IMG/VR virus record: IMGVR_UViG_3300011420_000012
Location: 1-46,455 of that record
DNA length: 46,455 nt
Origin: a virus
Reading direction: 5' to 3' (one strand)
Shown here: positions 14,248 to 22,944 of the stretch, piece after piece
Layout of the letters: each line of letters starts with the position of its first letter
How positions within the stretch are numbered: position 1 is the first letter of the stretch
Notes under the pieces: model-generated
What the model saw: only the letters and a program-made list of their open reading frames with translations
Databases searched by the model: none
What the model was told of the DNA's origin: nothing
Made by a program: the position numbers and the translations under genes

Positions 14248-16143
14248 CTAGAGGCCCCGCAAGGCCGCCTCCGGAATCATCCCGATGCGGTACGTGAACC
14301 AGCGGAAGGCTTGCGCGCCGGTATAGATCGCGCGCAGTTGGATCGTGTGGCCTTCGGCGTCCAGAGGCAGGGTCAACGCGTGCTGGCGCCGGCCCGCGCC
14401 GGCATAGGTCGCCGTCCCATACAGGCCCGTGCCGTACACATCCACGCTGCCGCTGATGGGCACGTTTTGCGACCCGACCGACAACGCATCCACCAGAAAC
14501 TCCACGCCAAAGGTCCCGGCGTTGGGTTCGTATTCCAGGAACGCTTCGGGGAACCGCGCCGCGTAGGGACTGACCGGAAAGACCGGGCCGTGATACTCGG
14601 CGGTGAGGTCGGCCCCGTCCGCCGTCGTGCCGACGCGCTCCTGATACAGCTTCCCGATCGTGAGCGACCAGGAGAACAACTTGCCGCGATTCCCAATCGT
14701 CGGCTCGTTCCCGTCCCAGCGGAGATAGCCGCCGATGGGGCGATCGGTCGTCGTCCACGCCGGTACCTCTTGCAACCGCGTCCGGCCGAGGTCGAGAATC
14801 CATTCCCCCGGCGTCCCAAACGGGTAGAGGTTCGTCACGCCGATCGCGACTTCCTTCGCCGCCTGGTGATACACGAGCGGGGTGCGTTCCAGATCCGCCG
14901 CGCTCGCCGTCGTGACGTAGGTCCGCCAGCCGATCGCACTCGGCGCGAAGCCGTCAATGTCATCCGAGAGCAAGCGATCCGTCGCGCCATCGAACAAGTA
15001 CATCCCTTCCGCCGCCGCATGAATCGCCCCATCCTCCACCGCATCAATCGCGCGAGGGCCGAGCGCCCCGGTCTGACTCGCGCCGGAGGGGCGGACTTCA
15101 AAGTCGAGCGATGTTTGCCCAATCACGAGAAAGACTTTGCTCTGCCCGAAGACGAGCAACGTATCCCCCAAGGGCAAGAGCGCTTGAATCGAATCGCCCT
15201 TTTCGAAGGGGATGTCGATGTAGAAGCTATCGGGCCAGGACTGCGCCTCGAAAATCTGGGTGAAATACACTCGGTTCCGCACGGTGGCATCGCGCGCCCA
15301 CCAGCGGTTTTTCCAGATCACCCCAAACGACAGGATCGGCGGGACGTCGTGATCGCTCGGGGCTTCATCGCCCGATCCCCAGATGTTCGCCGTGACGTCG
15401 AACGTCACCGAGGCGCCGCCGGGATTCGCCACTGTGCCCACGCGCCGCCGGACCGGTTCCCCGGCCGTCACATCCCGCGCATAAACGACCAACGTGTCGA
15501 CCTGGGCATTCGGATGCTTCGGCAGGGTCACGCGCACGGAGAGATTGCCGCCTGAGGGCGTATGGCTGACCGTCGCGCTTTCGTTGCTCTCGTGCAGCAA
15601 CGCATCATCGCGGCCGGTGTAACTGAACTCGTATTGGTTGCCAGAGACCAGCGACCCGCCCGCGAGATTCGCGGCGGTCGGCGCGGCGGCCGGCGCGGCA
15701 ATCCCGAACGAGGTCCACGCCGCTCCGTCAACGCTTTTCTGCGCGGCCGTGGCCCCATCGAAAATCGCGACCATATCGCGGTCATGCGGAAAGAAGATGT
15801 CGTTCGTCGTCGACCAGCCCGTCGAGACCGCGGCGCCCCACACCCCGGCATCGCTCGGCGTGTAGACGCCGCCATTCCAGGCGGCGAGGGTGAACGGCGT
15901 CGTCGACCCGAGATAGACCCGCTGCGCGCCTTGGGGCCGTCCCGATCCGAGACTCGCCGTCGAGAACGACACCCAGCCGGGATACATGACCTGGGCGCCG
16001 GGTTCGCGCAGACTCCAGTTGCGACACACGCGCGACCGATTCGGTTTGAGCAACGTCGGCGCTTTGCGCAGATCGAGCCCGCCCGACAGATCGGTGACGG
16101 CAATCAACTGCTCGTCGGCGGTGACGGTCTGACGTTTCGCCAT
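14248..16143 (-). CDS. Tail nozzle / stabilisation-type protein (P22 gp10-like)
   Basis: 631 residues rich in beta-strands and Trp/Gly. The start LIAVTDLSGGLDLRKAPTLL resembles the N-termini of podoviral tail nozzle proteins ('gl n.r.sp..l..g.a..l.N'). Propeller-like blades follow (FPHDRDMVAIFDGA; LPLGDTLLVFGQSKVFLVIG; AEGMYLFDGATDRLLSDD). Size and position next to the fibre and adaptor genes agree with a short-tail component. The assignment is by pattern and position, not by a catalytic motif. Confidence 0.75.
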   Translation of the reverse strand: MAKRQTVTADEQLIAVTDLSGGLDLRKAPTLLKPNRSRVCRNWSLREPGAQVMYPGWVSFSTASLGSGRPQGAQRVYLGSTTPFTLAAWNGGVYTPSDAGVWGAAVSTGWSTTNDIFFPHDRDMVAIFDGATAAQKSVDGAAWTSFGIAAPAAAPTAANLAGGSLVSGNQYEFSYTGRDDALLHESNESATVSHTPSGGNLSVRVTLPKHPNAQVDTLVVYARDVTAGEPVRRRVGTVANPGGASVTFDVTANIWGSGDEAPSDHDVPPILSFGVIWKNRWWARDATVRNRVYFTQIFEAQSWPDSFYIDIPFEKGDSIQALLPLGDTLLVFGQSKVFLVIGQTSLDFEVRPSGASQTGALGPRAIDAVEDGAIHAAAEGMYLFDGATDRLLSDDIDGFAPSAIGWRTYVTTASAADLERTPLVYHQAAKEVAIGVTNLYPFGTPGEWILDLGRTRLQEVPAWTTTDRPIGGYLRWDGNEPTIGNRGKLFSWSLTIGKLYQERVGTTADGADLTAEYHGPVFPVSPYAARFPEAFLEYEPNAGTFGVEFLVDALSVGSQNVPISGSVDVYGTGLYGTATYAGAGRRQHALTLPLDAEGHTIQLRAIYTGAQAFRWFTYRIGMIPEAALRGL

Positions 16144-16146
16144 TAG

Positions 16147-16860
16147 TTAGTACGTCGACTGCTGAAAATCTTCCCACGTGCCAAACGACGACGGCGCCGA
16201 TCCCTCGCCCGTGACGCCACCGCGCCGGAGGAATTCCAAGAGCACCGCGGGATCCAAGCCACCGATCGGTGACTCGGGGGCTGGCGGCGGCGCCGGTTCG
16301 GGCGCCAAGATCCCCGGCGTGATCCGGGGCGGCAAGGCCGGCGCGGGCGGCGGGGGAGGAGCCACGGGCTCGGGCATCGGCGCGGCCATCGCCGCGGGAG
16401 CCGGGGCCTGATGTTGCGTCCGCGGATCCGTAAAGTCGCGGATCCCCCCGGTGGGAGCCGGGGCGGCCAGGGCCGGCGTCGACCGCCCAGCGGTCGGCAC
16501 GGCCGTGACCGGCGGCGCGGCGGGCGGACGCGGTCCCACCGGCAACACCGCGGGAGGCGGGGTCGGGGCCGACGCGCGCCCGCGACCGGCGATCAAACTC
16601 TGGAGCAGCGCCTGGAACACCGCCGCGTGCGGATTCGCCGCCTGCCCGGCTGGCGCCAGCGGGCTGGCCGGCACGCCACTCGCGCCCGGACTGTGCAAGA
16701 GCGCCGCCGGGGCAATACTGTGCGCTCCCACGACGCGCGGGAGCCGCAGGCTGAGCACCTTATAGGCTTGGTTGAGATCGCCCGTCAGCGCGCCTTGGCG
16801 CGGGCCGTCGTCGGCCTGCTCCGCCGAGGGCATAAAGGTGATTCCGATGGGTCTCGGCAT
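16147..16860 (-). CDS. Proline/alanine-rich structural protein
   Basis: 237 residues from ATG 16860, with GGAGGCGGG just upstream. A short globular head (PIGITFMPSAEQADDGP) is followed by about 150 residues of Pro/Ala low complexity (PAPAAMAAPMPEPVAPPPPP), then a short helical end (LDPAVLLEFLRRGGVTGEG). The latter resembles short docking peptides of virion proteins. It lies directly before the tail nozzle. It could be a flexible linker or scaffold component of the tail; no family was recognised. Confidence 0.65.
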   Translation of the reverse strand: MPRPIGITFMPSAEQADDGPRQGALTGDLNQAYKVLSLRLPRVVGAHSIAPAALLHSPGASGVPASPLAPAGQAANPHAAVFQALLQSLIAGRGRASAPTPPPAVLPVGPRPPAAPPVTAVPTAGRSTPALAAPAPTGGIRDFTDPRTQHQAPAPAAMAAPMPEPVAPPPPPAPALPPRITPGILAPEPAPPPAPESPIGGLDPAVLLEFLRRGGVTGEGSAPSSFGTWEDFQQSTY

Positions 16861-16869
16861 CCCCGCCTC

Positions 16870-17319
16870 CTAGACGACGGTGAAGATGCCGGCTGAATTC
16901 ATCTGGAGCGTCAGCGTGTTGCCGCTCGAGAGCGTGAACTGCGAACTCGTGAGCGAGGCGTTACAGAGCAGATGCCGGTTCGCTGACGCCGCGGCCGAAA
17001 TCCAGATCGCGGCCAGCTTGATGTTGGGAATCGTGCCGCCCGTGCCGGTCCAGATCGGATCGTCCGCGTCGAACTTGTATTGCTTGGCGGACTGCCCGAC
17101 GGTCCACGCTTCGTTGGCCAGGGCCTTCCCTGACGAAGAATAGCCGTTCGCCTCGGTGACTTCGTTCGTCAGCGAGTTGTAGACGCCGAGCGTCAACGTC
17201 GCGGCGTTGCTCGCCGAGGTGTGCAGGGTGATGCGGAAGGCCGCGCTCGCCAACGTCAGGGAGGCGTTGCCGATCTTCTTCTTCGCCAGGTTATAGATTT
17301 TCCACGCTTGGGCCGCCAT
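16870..17319 (-). CDS. Beta-rich structural protein
   Basis: 149 residues with a helical start (AWKIYNLAKKKIGNASLTLA) and then alternating beta-strands typical of a jelly-roll (FRITLHTSASNAATLTLGVY; SGNTLTLQMNSAGIFTVV). The 'W..Y..AK.kiG' start followed by this fold recurs in phage structural genes near head-tail joining proteins. No cofactor or catalytic motif is visible. It is probably a virion surface or connector protein. Confidence 0.7.
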   Translation of the reverse strand: MAAQAWKIYNLAKKKIGNASLTLASAAFRITLHTSASNAATLTLGVYNSLTNEVTEANGYSSSGKALANEAWTVGQSAKQYKFDADDPIWTGTGGTIPNIKLAAIWISAAASANRHLLCNASLTSSQFTLSSGNTLTLQMNSAGIFTVV

Positions 17320-17357
17320 GTCGCGCTCCTTCGAGGCTTAGCAGGTTAACGAATTGC

Positions 17358-17570
17358 CTAGGACTCCGGCTCCACGACGAATCGCGCGCGATGGGGCTCC
17401 AGATCCAGCGGTGTCACATGGGGCCCGGTCGCGCAGCCCCGAATACGAGGGGGGGGCATGCGGAGACTGCGCGCCACGCCCTGCCGCCCATGCGTCGGGC
17501 AGATCGGCTCGCGGCCCTCCTGAAACGCCACCACACACCCACAGCGGAGACGCACCTGCGGCCCGCTCAT
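17358..17570 (-). CDS. Small Cys-containing protein
   Basis: 70 residues; the ATG at 17570 overlaps the adaptor stop (ATGA, 17567-17570). CGC near residue 10 and CPTH near residue 24 suggest a single zinc site. The rest is basic and proline-rich (RSLRMPPPRIRGCATGPH). Its coupling to the adaptor gene suggests a structural or assembly role. No family was recognised. Confidence 0.6.
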   Translation of the reverse strand: MSGPQVRLRCGCVVAFQEGREPICPTHGRQGVARSLRMPPPRIRGCATGPHVTPLDLEPHRARFVVEPES

Positions 17571-18331
17571 GGATAGATCCGCGGATCGAGCGGCCGTCGC
17601 GGCCCTCGCCGCACCAGCCCGCGATAATCCTTCGCGAAGCGCACCCGCTGCCCGCCCTTCGGTTTGCTGGTCGCCAGATACTTTTCCACTTCAAGTTCAA
17701 ACTTCTGCAGCGCCACCCCTTCACGGGTCGGATCCTTCCGGTACTGTTCGCAGTCGTGCGCGCCCCAATACGCCAAGGCTCGGTGATACGGTCGCAGATG
17801 TTTCAGAATGTTCGCCGAGTAGGTAAACGGCTCATCGGGGTCCATACTCATGTCCGCCGGGATGATCACGACTGGCACCAGGATCGACCACGTATCAGAG
17901 CCCGAGACATCCGGCGCGGGGTGCAAGCCGAGATAGAGCGCGCCGCCATCGGGCCGGAGGTAGTACTTGAGCGGCGTGGAGGCCGAGGCCGCCATCCACC
18001 CCGGCTCCTCAACATTCAGCCGTTCGATCGAGGTGAACTCCAGATCGTCCCCCTCGATGTACCGGGTCGTCGACCCAGACACGATCTTGATCTTGATGCC
18101 TTCCTTCGCAATGCGGAGAAAGTCTGTGGCCGAGACTTCCAGGTCGTATTCCTGGGTCCCATCGACCATCGCCACGGTGACGCGCCGCTGGAGACATTCC
18201 GTGCGGCTGTTCCACTCCAGCTGCCCGGCATTGATCCCGGCTTTCCGGCGCGCGGCGGTGAACAGCACGGTGCGGTCCGCGCTACCGAGTTCGCGGTCGA
18301 GTTCCTCGCCGTAGAGTTGGGCGAACGTCAT
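17567..18331 (-). CDS. Head-tail adaptor-type protein
   Basis: 254 residues. The helical start (TFAQLYGEELDRELGSADRT), the beta-hairpin middle with VDGTQEYDLEVSATDFLRI, and the C-terminal helical part (YHRALAYWGAHDCEQYRKDP) match podoviral adaptor proteins that sit under the portal ('gp4/gp1-like'). The region with EYDLEV...FLRI is typical of phage proteins that start 'lrr.in.a..el' and end in a helical tail. It lies between capsid-associated genes and the tail nozzle, as expected. Confidence 0.7.
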   Translation of the reverse strand: MTFAQLYGEELDRELGSADRTVLFTAARRKAGINAGQLEWNSRTECLQRRVTVAMVDGTQEYDLEVSATDFLRIAKEGIKIKIVSGSTTRYIEGDDLEFTSIERLNVEEPGWMAASASTPLKYYLRPDGGALYLGLHPAPDVSGSDTWSILVPVVIIPADMSMDPDEPFTYSANILKHLRPYHRALAYWGAHDCEQYRKDPTREGVALQKFELEVEKYLATSKPKGGQRVRFAKDYRGLVRRGPRRPLDPRIYP

Positions 18332-18332
18332 C

Positions 18333-18617
18333 TCAGCCCGTGATCACTGTCAACACCGCCGTGCCGCTGGGAAAGTCTTCGACCAGGAGCCCGTCGAAAA
18401 ACATCCCGTCGCGCCCGTTCCACAGATCGGCGTTGTCGGTCGCGGCTTCGACCATGTAGTCGGCAATGATCGACCCGCCGGTATCGGTGAGCCGGAGCCG
18501 CTGCGCGGCGGCCCCGGCCGTCACCTGAAACGTCAGCCCCACAATGAACACGACGCCGGGATACGCGTCGGCGTCGGCGGTCATCGTGATCGACTTGCCT
18601 TTCCGTGTCACACTCAT
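18333..18617 (-). CDS. Small beta-rich structural protein
   Basis: 94 residues with strands KSITMTADADAYPGVVFIVG and GAAAQRLRLTDTGGSIIADY, ending in TAVLTVITG. It fits a compact beta-sandwich. The gene is one base from the adaptor start. Small proteins of this type next to beta-helix and adaptor genes are likely virion components; no family name can be given. Confidence 0.65.
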   Translation of the reverse strand: MSVTRKGKSITMTADADAYPGVVFIVGLTFQVTAGAAAQRLRLTDTGGSIIADYMVEAATDNADLWNGRDGMFFDGLLVEDFPSGTAVLTVITG

Positions 18618-18620
18618 GGC

Positions 18621-19532
18621 CTACACCAGGGTGCCGTTGGTGGCGACCGCGGCGGCAGACCAGTTTCCCGCCCAGTGAACCGCATCCCCGGTAATCGGCG
18701 CCGCGCCGGAGCCAATGCCGAACTTGTTCCCCATCACCTTCCCGGTGGATCCGGTCAACAACACGATCGCTTTCGTGGCCGAGGCCGTGCGATTGACGAT
18801 CGTGTTGTCCTTAATCAGGACGTCCACCATCGCCGCCGTGATGTTGTTGATCGCGCCCAAGGTCGTGGTGTAGTTGCCGGTGATGTCGTTCCCGACAATC
18901 TCAAAGTGCCGGCACTTGCCGGACGCCCCGACGATCTGCAGGAAGTTCGTCATGTTGGCGACGGCGTCCCCGTGGACCTTGTTGTAGTAGAACCGGAAGC
19001 GCTGCACGCCGGTCAGCGTGATGCCCAAGAGCGCGACAAAGGACGTGATCGCACAATCGAACTCGCATTCGATGATCGAGCAATCATCCCCGGTGATCGC
19101 AAACATCGTCGTCACCGCATCAATCCCGGTGCCGACAAAGACGAGATTCCGCAGAGTGACGTTGGCCGCCGAGATGGTCCACGTCGCATCCGCGGTCGTG
19201 GCCCAGGTGAACGTCGGCCGGTTCCGGCCCGCGCCACACCCCACAATCGACACGCCCGCTTTGGCGCAGGCAATCGCCGCGGCGGCACCGAGCGTTTCCG
19301 CATGGCCGGCCATGACGTAAATCACATCGTCGTTGTTGGCGGTCGCCAGCGCGAGCGCCTGCGTCACGGTCGCCAACGGCTGCGAGGGATTCGCCCCGCT
19401 GTTGCCGTTGCTCCCATTCGCCCCGCTCCGATTGCAGACGAAGAACGTATTGCCGGTGTAGACGCGCGCCGCACCCGGCACGACGGGAATGCCGAAACTC
19501 GCCACGCCGTTCGAAAAATTAGTCAGGCCCAT
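18621..19532 (-). CDS. Right-handed beta-helix virion protein
   Basis: 303 residues from ATG 19532, with CGGAGGACC upstream. The start (LTNFSNGVASFGIPVVPG) is a short capsid-associated-type segment found in genes next to phage major capsid genes. The rest reads as successive rungs of a parallel beta-helix (VTLRNLVFVGTGIDAVTT; CSIIECEFDCAITSF; FEIVGNDITGNYTTT; VLIKDNTIVNRTAS; GKVMGNKFGI). There is no catalytic motif of pectin or glycan lyases that I can see. It may decorate the capsid surface, possibly binding carbohydrate. Confidence 0.8.
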   Translation of the reverse strand: MGLTNFSNGVASFGIPVVPGAARVYTGNTFFVCNRSGANGSNGNSGANPSQPLATVTQALALATANNDDVIYVMAGHAETLGAAAAIACAKAGVSIVGCGAGRNRPTFTWATTADATWTISAANVTLRNLVFVGTGIDAVTTMFAITGDDCSIIECEFDCAITSFVALLGITLTGVQRFRFYYNKVHGDAVANMTNFLQIVGASGKCRHFEIVGNDITGNYTTTLGAINNITAAMVDVLIKDNTIVNRTASATKAIVLLTGSTGKVMGNKFGIGSGAAPITGDAVHWAGNWSAAAVATNGTLV

Positions 19533-19533
19533 G

Positions 19534-19650
19534 TCAGGTCCTCCGGTAAGCGGGCGCTGTCGCAGTGACCGGAATCACCAGCGGGGCCGCACCCGCCACG
19601 ACAGCGACCAGGATGTTGCGACAGAGGCACCTACGCGCCGGTATTGCCAT
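19534..19650 (-). CDS. 38-residue hydrophobic peptide between capsid and beta-helix genes
   Basis: This frame starts at ATG 19650 inside the end of the capsid gene, runs 39 codons and stops one base before the beta-helix start codon. The peptide begins MAIPARRCLCRN and continues ILVAVVAGAAPLVIPVTATA, with a hydrophobic run of about 17 residues. The fit at both ends suggests translational coupling to the next gene. It may be only a relay frame; composition does not decide. Confidence 0.4.
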   Translation of the reverse strand: MAIPARRCLCRNILVAVVAGAAPLVIPVTATAPAYRRT

Positions 19651-20551
19651 ACGAATTGCGCCAGTCGATCGAATCCCACACTTCGCGGGCGCGCAGCTTA
19701 TACAGCCGGTTGCCGGTGCGGGCGTCGGTCATCGGGGCCGGCATATGGATCGGGCGCCGTTCCATATGCACGAGGCCGTTGCTGTCTTTGTCTTTCGGGA
19801 GCAGGTACCACGCATCCGTGTCCGCGGTGAGGAAGGGATTCACGACGACCGTGATGTCCAGATCCTTCATCGGGTTGATGTCGTTGTTCGCTTCGCCCGG
19901 AATCAGCGAGGACTTCACGATCCGCATCGCGTTGAAGCGGTTCGCCGGGGCGACCACGAGGTAGAACCCCTTCGCCGGGGCGACGATCTGGCCCGATTCG
20001 ATCTTCGTGTCGGTGTCCAGGTCGATGAACCCTTGCGCGAGGGAGGTCACGGAGAGATCGGCATCCGTCGAGGGCCGATTCTTCGCCGTGCCGCCGCGCT
20101 TCAGGGTGTGCGCGGTGTGGAACAACGCCAAGCCGTCCGCCGTGAGCTGCGTCGAGAACCCATTCTCGAGCACCGCGGCAAACTGCTTGTCTTCCACCTG
20201 GCGCATGGAGAAGACCAGGAACTTCGATTTCTTGGCGAGGATGTCTTCCTGATCGTCCTCTTCCGCCGTTTCGGACACCTCGAACATGAGGCCCCATTCG
20301 AGCGGGGTCACGTCCTTGGTATTCGCCTGCTGAATGAGGTCCGTGGCGTACTCTTCGCCTTCGGGCTTCTGCGGGACGTCGCCAAAGGGCGCGACGGTGA
20401 CGATGCGCTCGAACTTGCGCGTCGTGGTTTGCTTCCGACAGAGTTTCGGGAAAATCGGCTGCAGCTCGCGGACGTTTTTGTCGAGCAGCGCCGTCACCAG
20501 CTTGTCGACATTGTCGACATTGGCGGGAATCGTGCTTCGAATCTGTGCCAT
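19631..20551 (-). CDS. Major capsid protein
   Basis: 306 residues from ATG 20551, preceded by CAAGGAGCC. The N-terminal helix (NVDKLVTALLDKNVRELQPI) with RKQTTTRKFERIVTV, the middle FHTAHTLKRGGTAKN, and the C-terminal DLDITVVVNPFLTADTDAWY followed by a DSIDWRNSYGNTGA end match HK97-fold capsid proteins of the gpT-like group. No protease domain is fused and no separate maturation protease gene was seen. The gene is served by the promoter at 21383-21410, fitting high expression. It forms the capsid shell. Confidence 0.85.
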   Translation of the reverse strand: MAQIRSTIPANVDNVDKLVTALLDKNVRELQPIFPKLCRKQTTTRKFERIVTVAPFGDVPQKPEGEEYATDLIQQANTKDVTPLEWGLMFEVSETAEEDDQEDILAKKSKFLVFSMRQVEDKQFAAVLENGFSTQLTADGLALFHTAHTLKRGGTAKNRPSTDADLSVTSLAQGFIDLDTDTKIESGQIVAPAKGFYLVVAPANRFNAMRIVKSSLIPGEANNDINPMKDLDITVVVNPFLTADTDAWYLLPKDKDSNGLVHMERRPIHMPAPMTDARTGNRLYKLRAREVWDSIDWRNSYGNTGA

Positions 20552-20609
20552 AAGAGGCTCCTTGCGACCGCAAACAGGACCAGTCGCGAACTGGAATCAG
20601 TGAACGGTG

Positions 20610-21113
20610 CTAGGTGCCCGCGCCGAAAATCGTCGCCTTCGGATCGAAATGCACGACCGCGTAGACTTCGAGATCGCCTTCCGCCGTCTGTTGGTTCATC
20701 GTGACCGGGTTGAGGTATTCCTCGATCACGACCGAATCATTGCCGGCGTCCGTGGTGTCCACGACCCAGATCGTGAGCGAGGCATGGGCCTGGAGCGCCC
20801 GCGCGGAGCCGCGATCCGTGAAGTCGACGGCATCGGCCGCCACCGTCGTGACGATGAACCGTTTGTCGGGATCGGCGCACCAGACAGGACACATCGCGCC
20901 CGTCACGCCCGTGGCATCCGCCGCGGCGATCCCGACGATCGCCGCCGTGGGATTGTCGGCCGCGACTTTGATGCGGTTTTCGGTCGAGGCGGCATCCATA
21001 ATGACCGGGTAGCCGCGTTTAAAGGTTTGGGACGCGGCTTCGGGATAGTGCTTGATGCGGCAGCGGCCATAGGGCCGCATGATGTTGCCCGCGCTGGGTA
21101 CGAACGTGGCCAT
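20610..21113 (-). CDS. Capsid decoration-type protein
   Basis: 167 residues from ATG 21113, with GGAGG six bases upstream. The beta-rich chain begins FVPSAGNIMRPYGRCRIKHY, with strands PVIMDAASTENRIKVA and AAIVGIAAADATG, as in head-fibre or decoration proteins located immediately before major capsid genes. A small hairpin (21131-21146) sits just before the ribosome site. Position and fold suggest a capsid surface role; the family is not certain. Confidence 0.65.
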   Translation of the reverse strand: MATFVPSAGNIMRPYGRCRIKHYPEAASQTFKRGYPVIMDAASTENRIKVAADNPTAAIVGIAAADATGVTGAMCPVWCADPDKRFIVTTVAADAVDFTDRGSARALQAHASLTIWVVDTTDAGNDSVVIEEYLNPVTMNQQTAEGDLEVYAVVHFDPKATIFGAGT

Positions 21114-21277
21114 GTAAGCCTCCAGCTCGCGCCGTCAGTCGACGGCGAGAAACAGGGATAGAGATGGAGGTTGAAATGCATGTCACGCGTCGGGCTTCAA
21201 CCGACCCCGCGCGTGCTACACCCACACATGGCCCGGTGGGCGAGGCTTTCACGATGCGTCACGTCGCACCGCTGACG

Positions 21278-21298
21278 GCTTCAGGGAGCGGCTGAAGC
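21278..21298. repeat. Seven-base-pair hairpin in the capsid leader
   Basis: GCTTCAG (21278-21284) and CTGAAGC (21292-21298) are perfect inverted arms around a seven-base loop. There is no following T-tract on either strand. It would form in the leader RNA of the capsid transcript. Confidence 0.5.
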
Positions 21299-21382
21299 AC
21301 CCGCACGAAACGATCAGATCGGGACCGCGACCGCCTCAGACTCCCGAACGCGGCTGAGGACGCGCAACGAACCTATGGGGTC

Positions 21383-21410
21383 AGCCTAGACCACTCTCAC
21401 GCTGTGTCAA
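21383..21410 (-). promoter_or_regulatory. Promoter for decoration and capsid genes (TTGACA-16-TAGGCT)
   Basis: On the minus strand a perfect -35 box TTGACA (21410-21405) is followed after 16 bases by TAGGCT (21388-21383), which keeps the two T and one A of the -10 box that matter most. It starts six bases past the stop of the upstream gene. It is the only clear promoter I see inside the structural block. Confidence 0.6.
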
Positions 21411-21415
21411 GCGCG

Positions 21416-22084
21416 CTAGTCGTCATTTTCGACGGCGTCGGCTTCGTCGCCGAGCGTCGTCTTCGGCCGCCGGAAGTATTCTTCCTTGATCGCTCCGTTG
21501 AAGATCCGCTGCCCGGCTTCATCGCCCAAGGCTTCGCCGGCCGCTTCGGCGCGATCTTCGCGTCGGGCTTTCGCGGAGCCCATGTGCACGTCCATCTGGG
21601 CTTTATGCCGCCGTTTGATCTCGAGGTGGTAGAGCAACGGCTGCTTGCCGAGAATCTCCTGCCCCCGGTCCCCACGGCGAACGAACTGATCCTTATCAGA
21701 GCGGAACAGATCCGCGACGTCATCGGCGTCCTTGAGTTCGTTCAACTGGACGGCGATATAGCCCTTGGCGCGCATCTCCGCGTTGCGGCCTTCTTTCGCC
21801 AAATTGAAATAGCGGACATACCACTGGCGCACGGGCTTGTGACAGAACCGACAGGTCGTGTCGGAGTCGCGGAGCTTGTACTGATGCCCGGAATCGACGC
21901 AGGCGTTCGCGTCTTCATCCTTGAGCAGAATGGGGAGCGACCCAATGTCGCTCGGATCCACCATGCGGCGACTGAGGATGTCAATCGCGGGAAAATCCTT
22001 GAACCGGGCCGCGAGGGTCGCCGCATCGGCCATCGGGACGGCTGGGGCGCGCTTCTTTTTGGGTCCTGATGTCTGGACAGGCAT
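21416..22084 (-). CDS. Head-region hypothetical protein with Cys4-like site
   Basis: 222 residues; ATG 22084 overlaps the previous gene by one base. The N-terminus is basic and proline-rich. A middle segment has CVDSGHQYKLRDSDTTCRFCHK, with three Cys and two His able to bind zinc. The C-terminal half is charged and helical (RRHKAQMDVHMGSAKARRED). It lies between the scaffold-like gene and the capsid leader and is likely an assembly factor. No family was recognised. Confidence 0.65.
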   Translation of the reverse strand: MPVQTSGPKKKRAPAVPMADAATLAARFKDFPAIDILSRRMVDPSDIGSLPILLKDEDANACVDSGHQYKLRDSDTTCRFCHKPVRQWYVRYFNLAKEGRNAEMRAKGYIAVQLNELKDADDVADLFRSDKDQFVRRGDRGQEILGKQPLLYHLEIKRRHKAQMDVHMGSAKARREDRAEAAGEALGDEAGQRIFNGAIKEEYFRRPKTTLGDEADAVENDD

Positions 22085-22944
22085 TAGTCTCTCCCGAGCA
22101 CGATCGCGCGACCGCCGCTCGACTCTAAGCGTTTACTGGAGGCCGCGTATTCCTTCTCCGTGAGGCCCAACTTGTCCAACGAGGCTTTGGTCTCCTGGCT
22201 GATCGTGGGCTGGGTCGGCCGACGCCCTCCGGCCGTGGCCTGCCACAACGGCTCATCCGGCACGGCGACGGTCCGCCCTTTCCGCACATCCAACCCGATC
22301 GCGCTGTTCAACACGATGTCCATCACATCTGGATTCGCCAACAGCGCCGGGTCGAGCTTCGAGGAAATCTCCCGAATGCTCTCCTGAGTCGCGTAGGGGC
22401 GGCCGTTGTCGTCGGTGAGGGTCATGGCGTGATGGACGTTCCGTTCGGCTTGTGAGCCAGCCACGATCCCCGCTAAGGGACGCAGGGCCGCATCCGTCTG
22501 CCGGCGGGTCCGGGCATCAATGCGAGTCATCACCCGCTTCGCCCGCGCGACATCGAGCGTGGCGCCGTCAGACAGGTAGAACCCGAACCCTTCCGCGACA
22601 GCGGTGGCATCGGAATCGTCGGGTTGTTCCGTGGATCCCGGTGAGGCGTGCGTGCCTTGGACCACCCGAATCGCCGCCGCGCGCAGTTTCGGATCGGTCA
22701 CGAGGGCATCAATGAACGGCTGCGCTTTATCGAGCCGATCCTTCAGTTGCGCGGATTCAGCGGCGCTGGCTTCCAGTTCCTTGTTACGCTTGTTGAGGTC
22801 ACGCGCGGACTTCTTGGCGCCGACGAGGGCGCTCAAGGGGACCATCTTGTTCCCCTTGCCGTCGTCGACGACGAGGGAGGCGACTTCGGCCACTTCGGCG
22901 TCGTCGTCGGGTGCGGCGTTCGGATCGGGTTGCTCGTCGCTCAT
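22084..22944 (-). CDS. Scaffold-like protein
   Basis: 286 residues from ATG 22944, overlapping the GroES-like gene stop (ATGA, 22941-22944). An acidic start (DEQPDPNAAPDDDAEVAE) leads to a long coiled coil (SARDLNKRNKELEASAAESA), then a charged helical middle. The short C-terminal end is positively charged (YAASSKRLESSGGRAIVLGR). This layout, acidic and coiled with a basic end, is typical of phage scaffold proteins, and it lies between portal and capsid genes. No protease motif was found. Confidence 0.7.
   Translation of the reverse strand: MSDEQPDPNAAPDDDAEVAEVASLVVDDGKGNKMVPLSALVGAKKSARDLNKRNKELEASAAESAQLKDRLDKAQPFIDALVTDPKLRAAAIRVVQGTHASPGSTEQPDDSDATAVAEGFGFYLSDGATLDVARAKRVMTRIDARTRRQTDAALRPLAGIVAGSQAERNVHHAMTLTDDNGRPYATQESIREISSKLDPALLANPDVMDIVLNSAIGLDVRKGRTVAVPDEPLWQATAGGRRPTQPTISQETKASLDKLGLTEKEYAASSKRLESSGGRAIVLGRD

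Larger units (their letters stand above)
21114..21415 (-). promoter_or_regulatory. Capsid-operon leader, about 300 bases non-coding
   Basis: No gene fits in these 302 bases. Downstream of the promoter at the right end lie several inverted repeats: GCTTCAG/CTGAAGC (21278-21284 with 21292-21298, seven-base loop) and GCCGTC-AGTC-GACGGC (21131-21146), the latter eight bases before the ribosome site. The arms lack T-tracts. The long structured leader could stabilise or regulate the capsid transcript. Confidence 0.55.

Noticed and set aside
14311-15555. Long plus-strand open frame (414 codons) opposite the tail nozzle gene
   Set aside because: Arg-rich antisense composition typical of GC-rich DNA, and the minus-strand gene is clearly coding.
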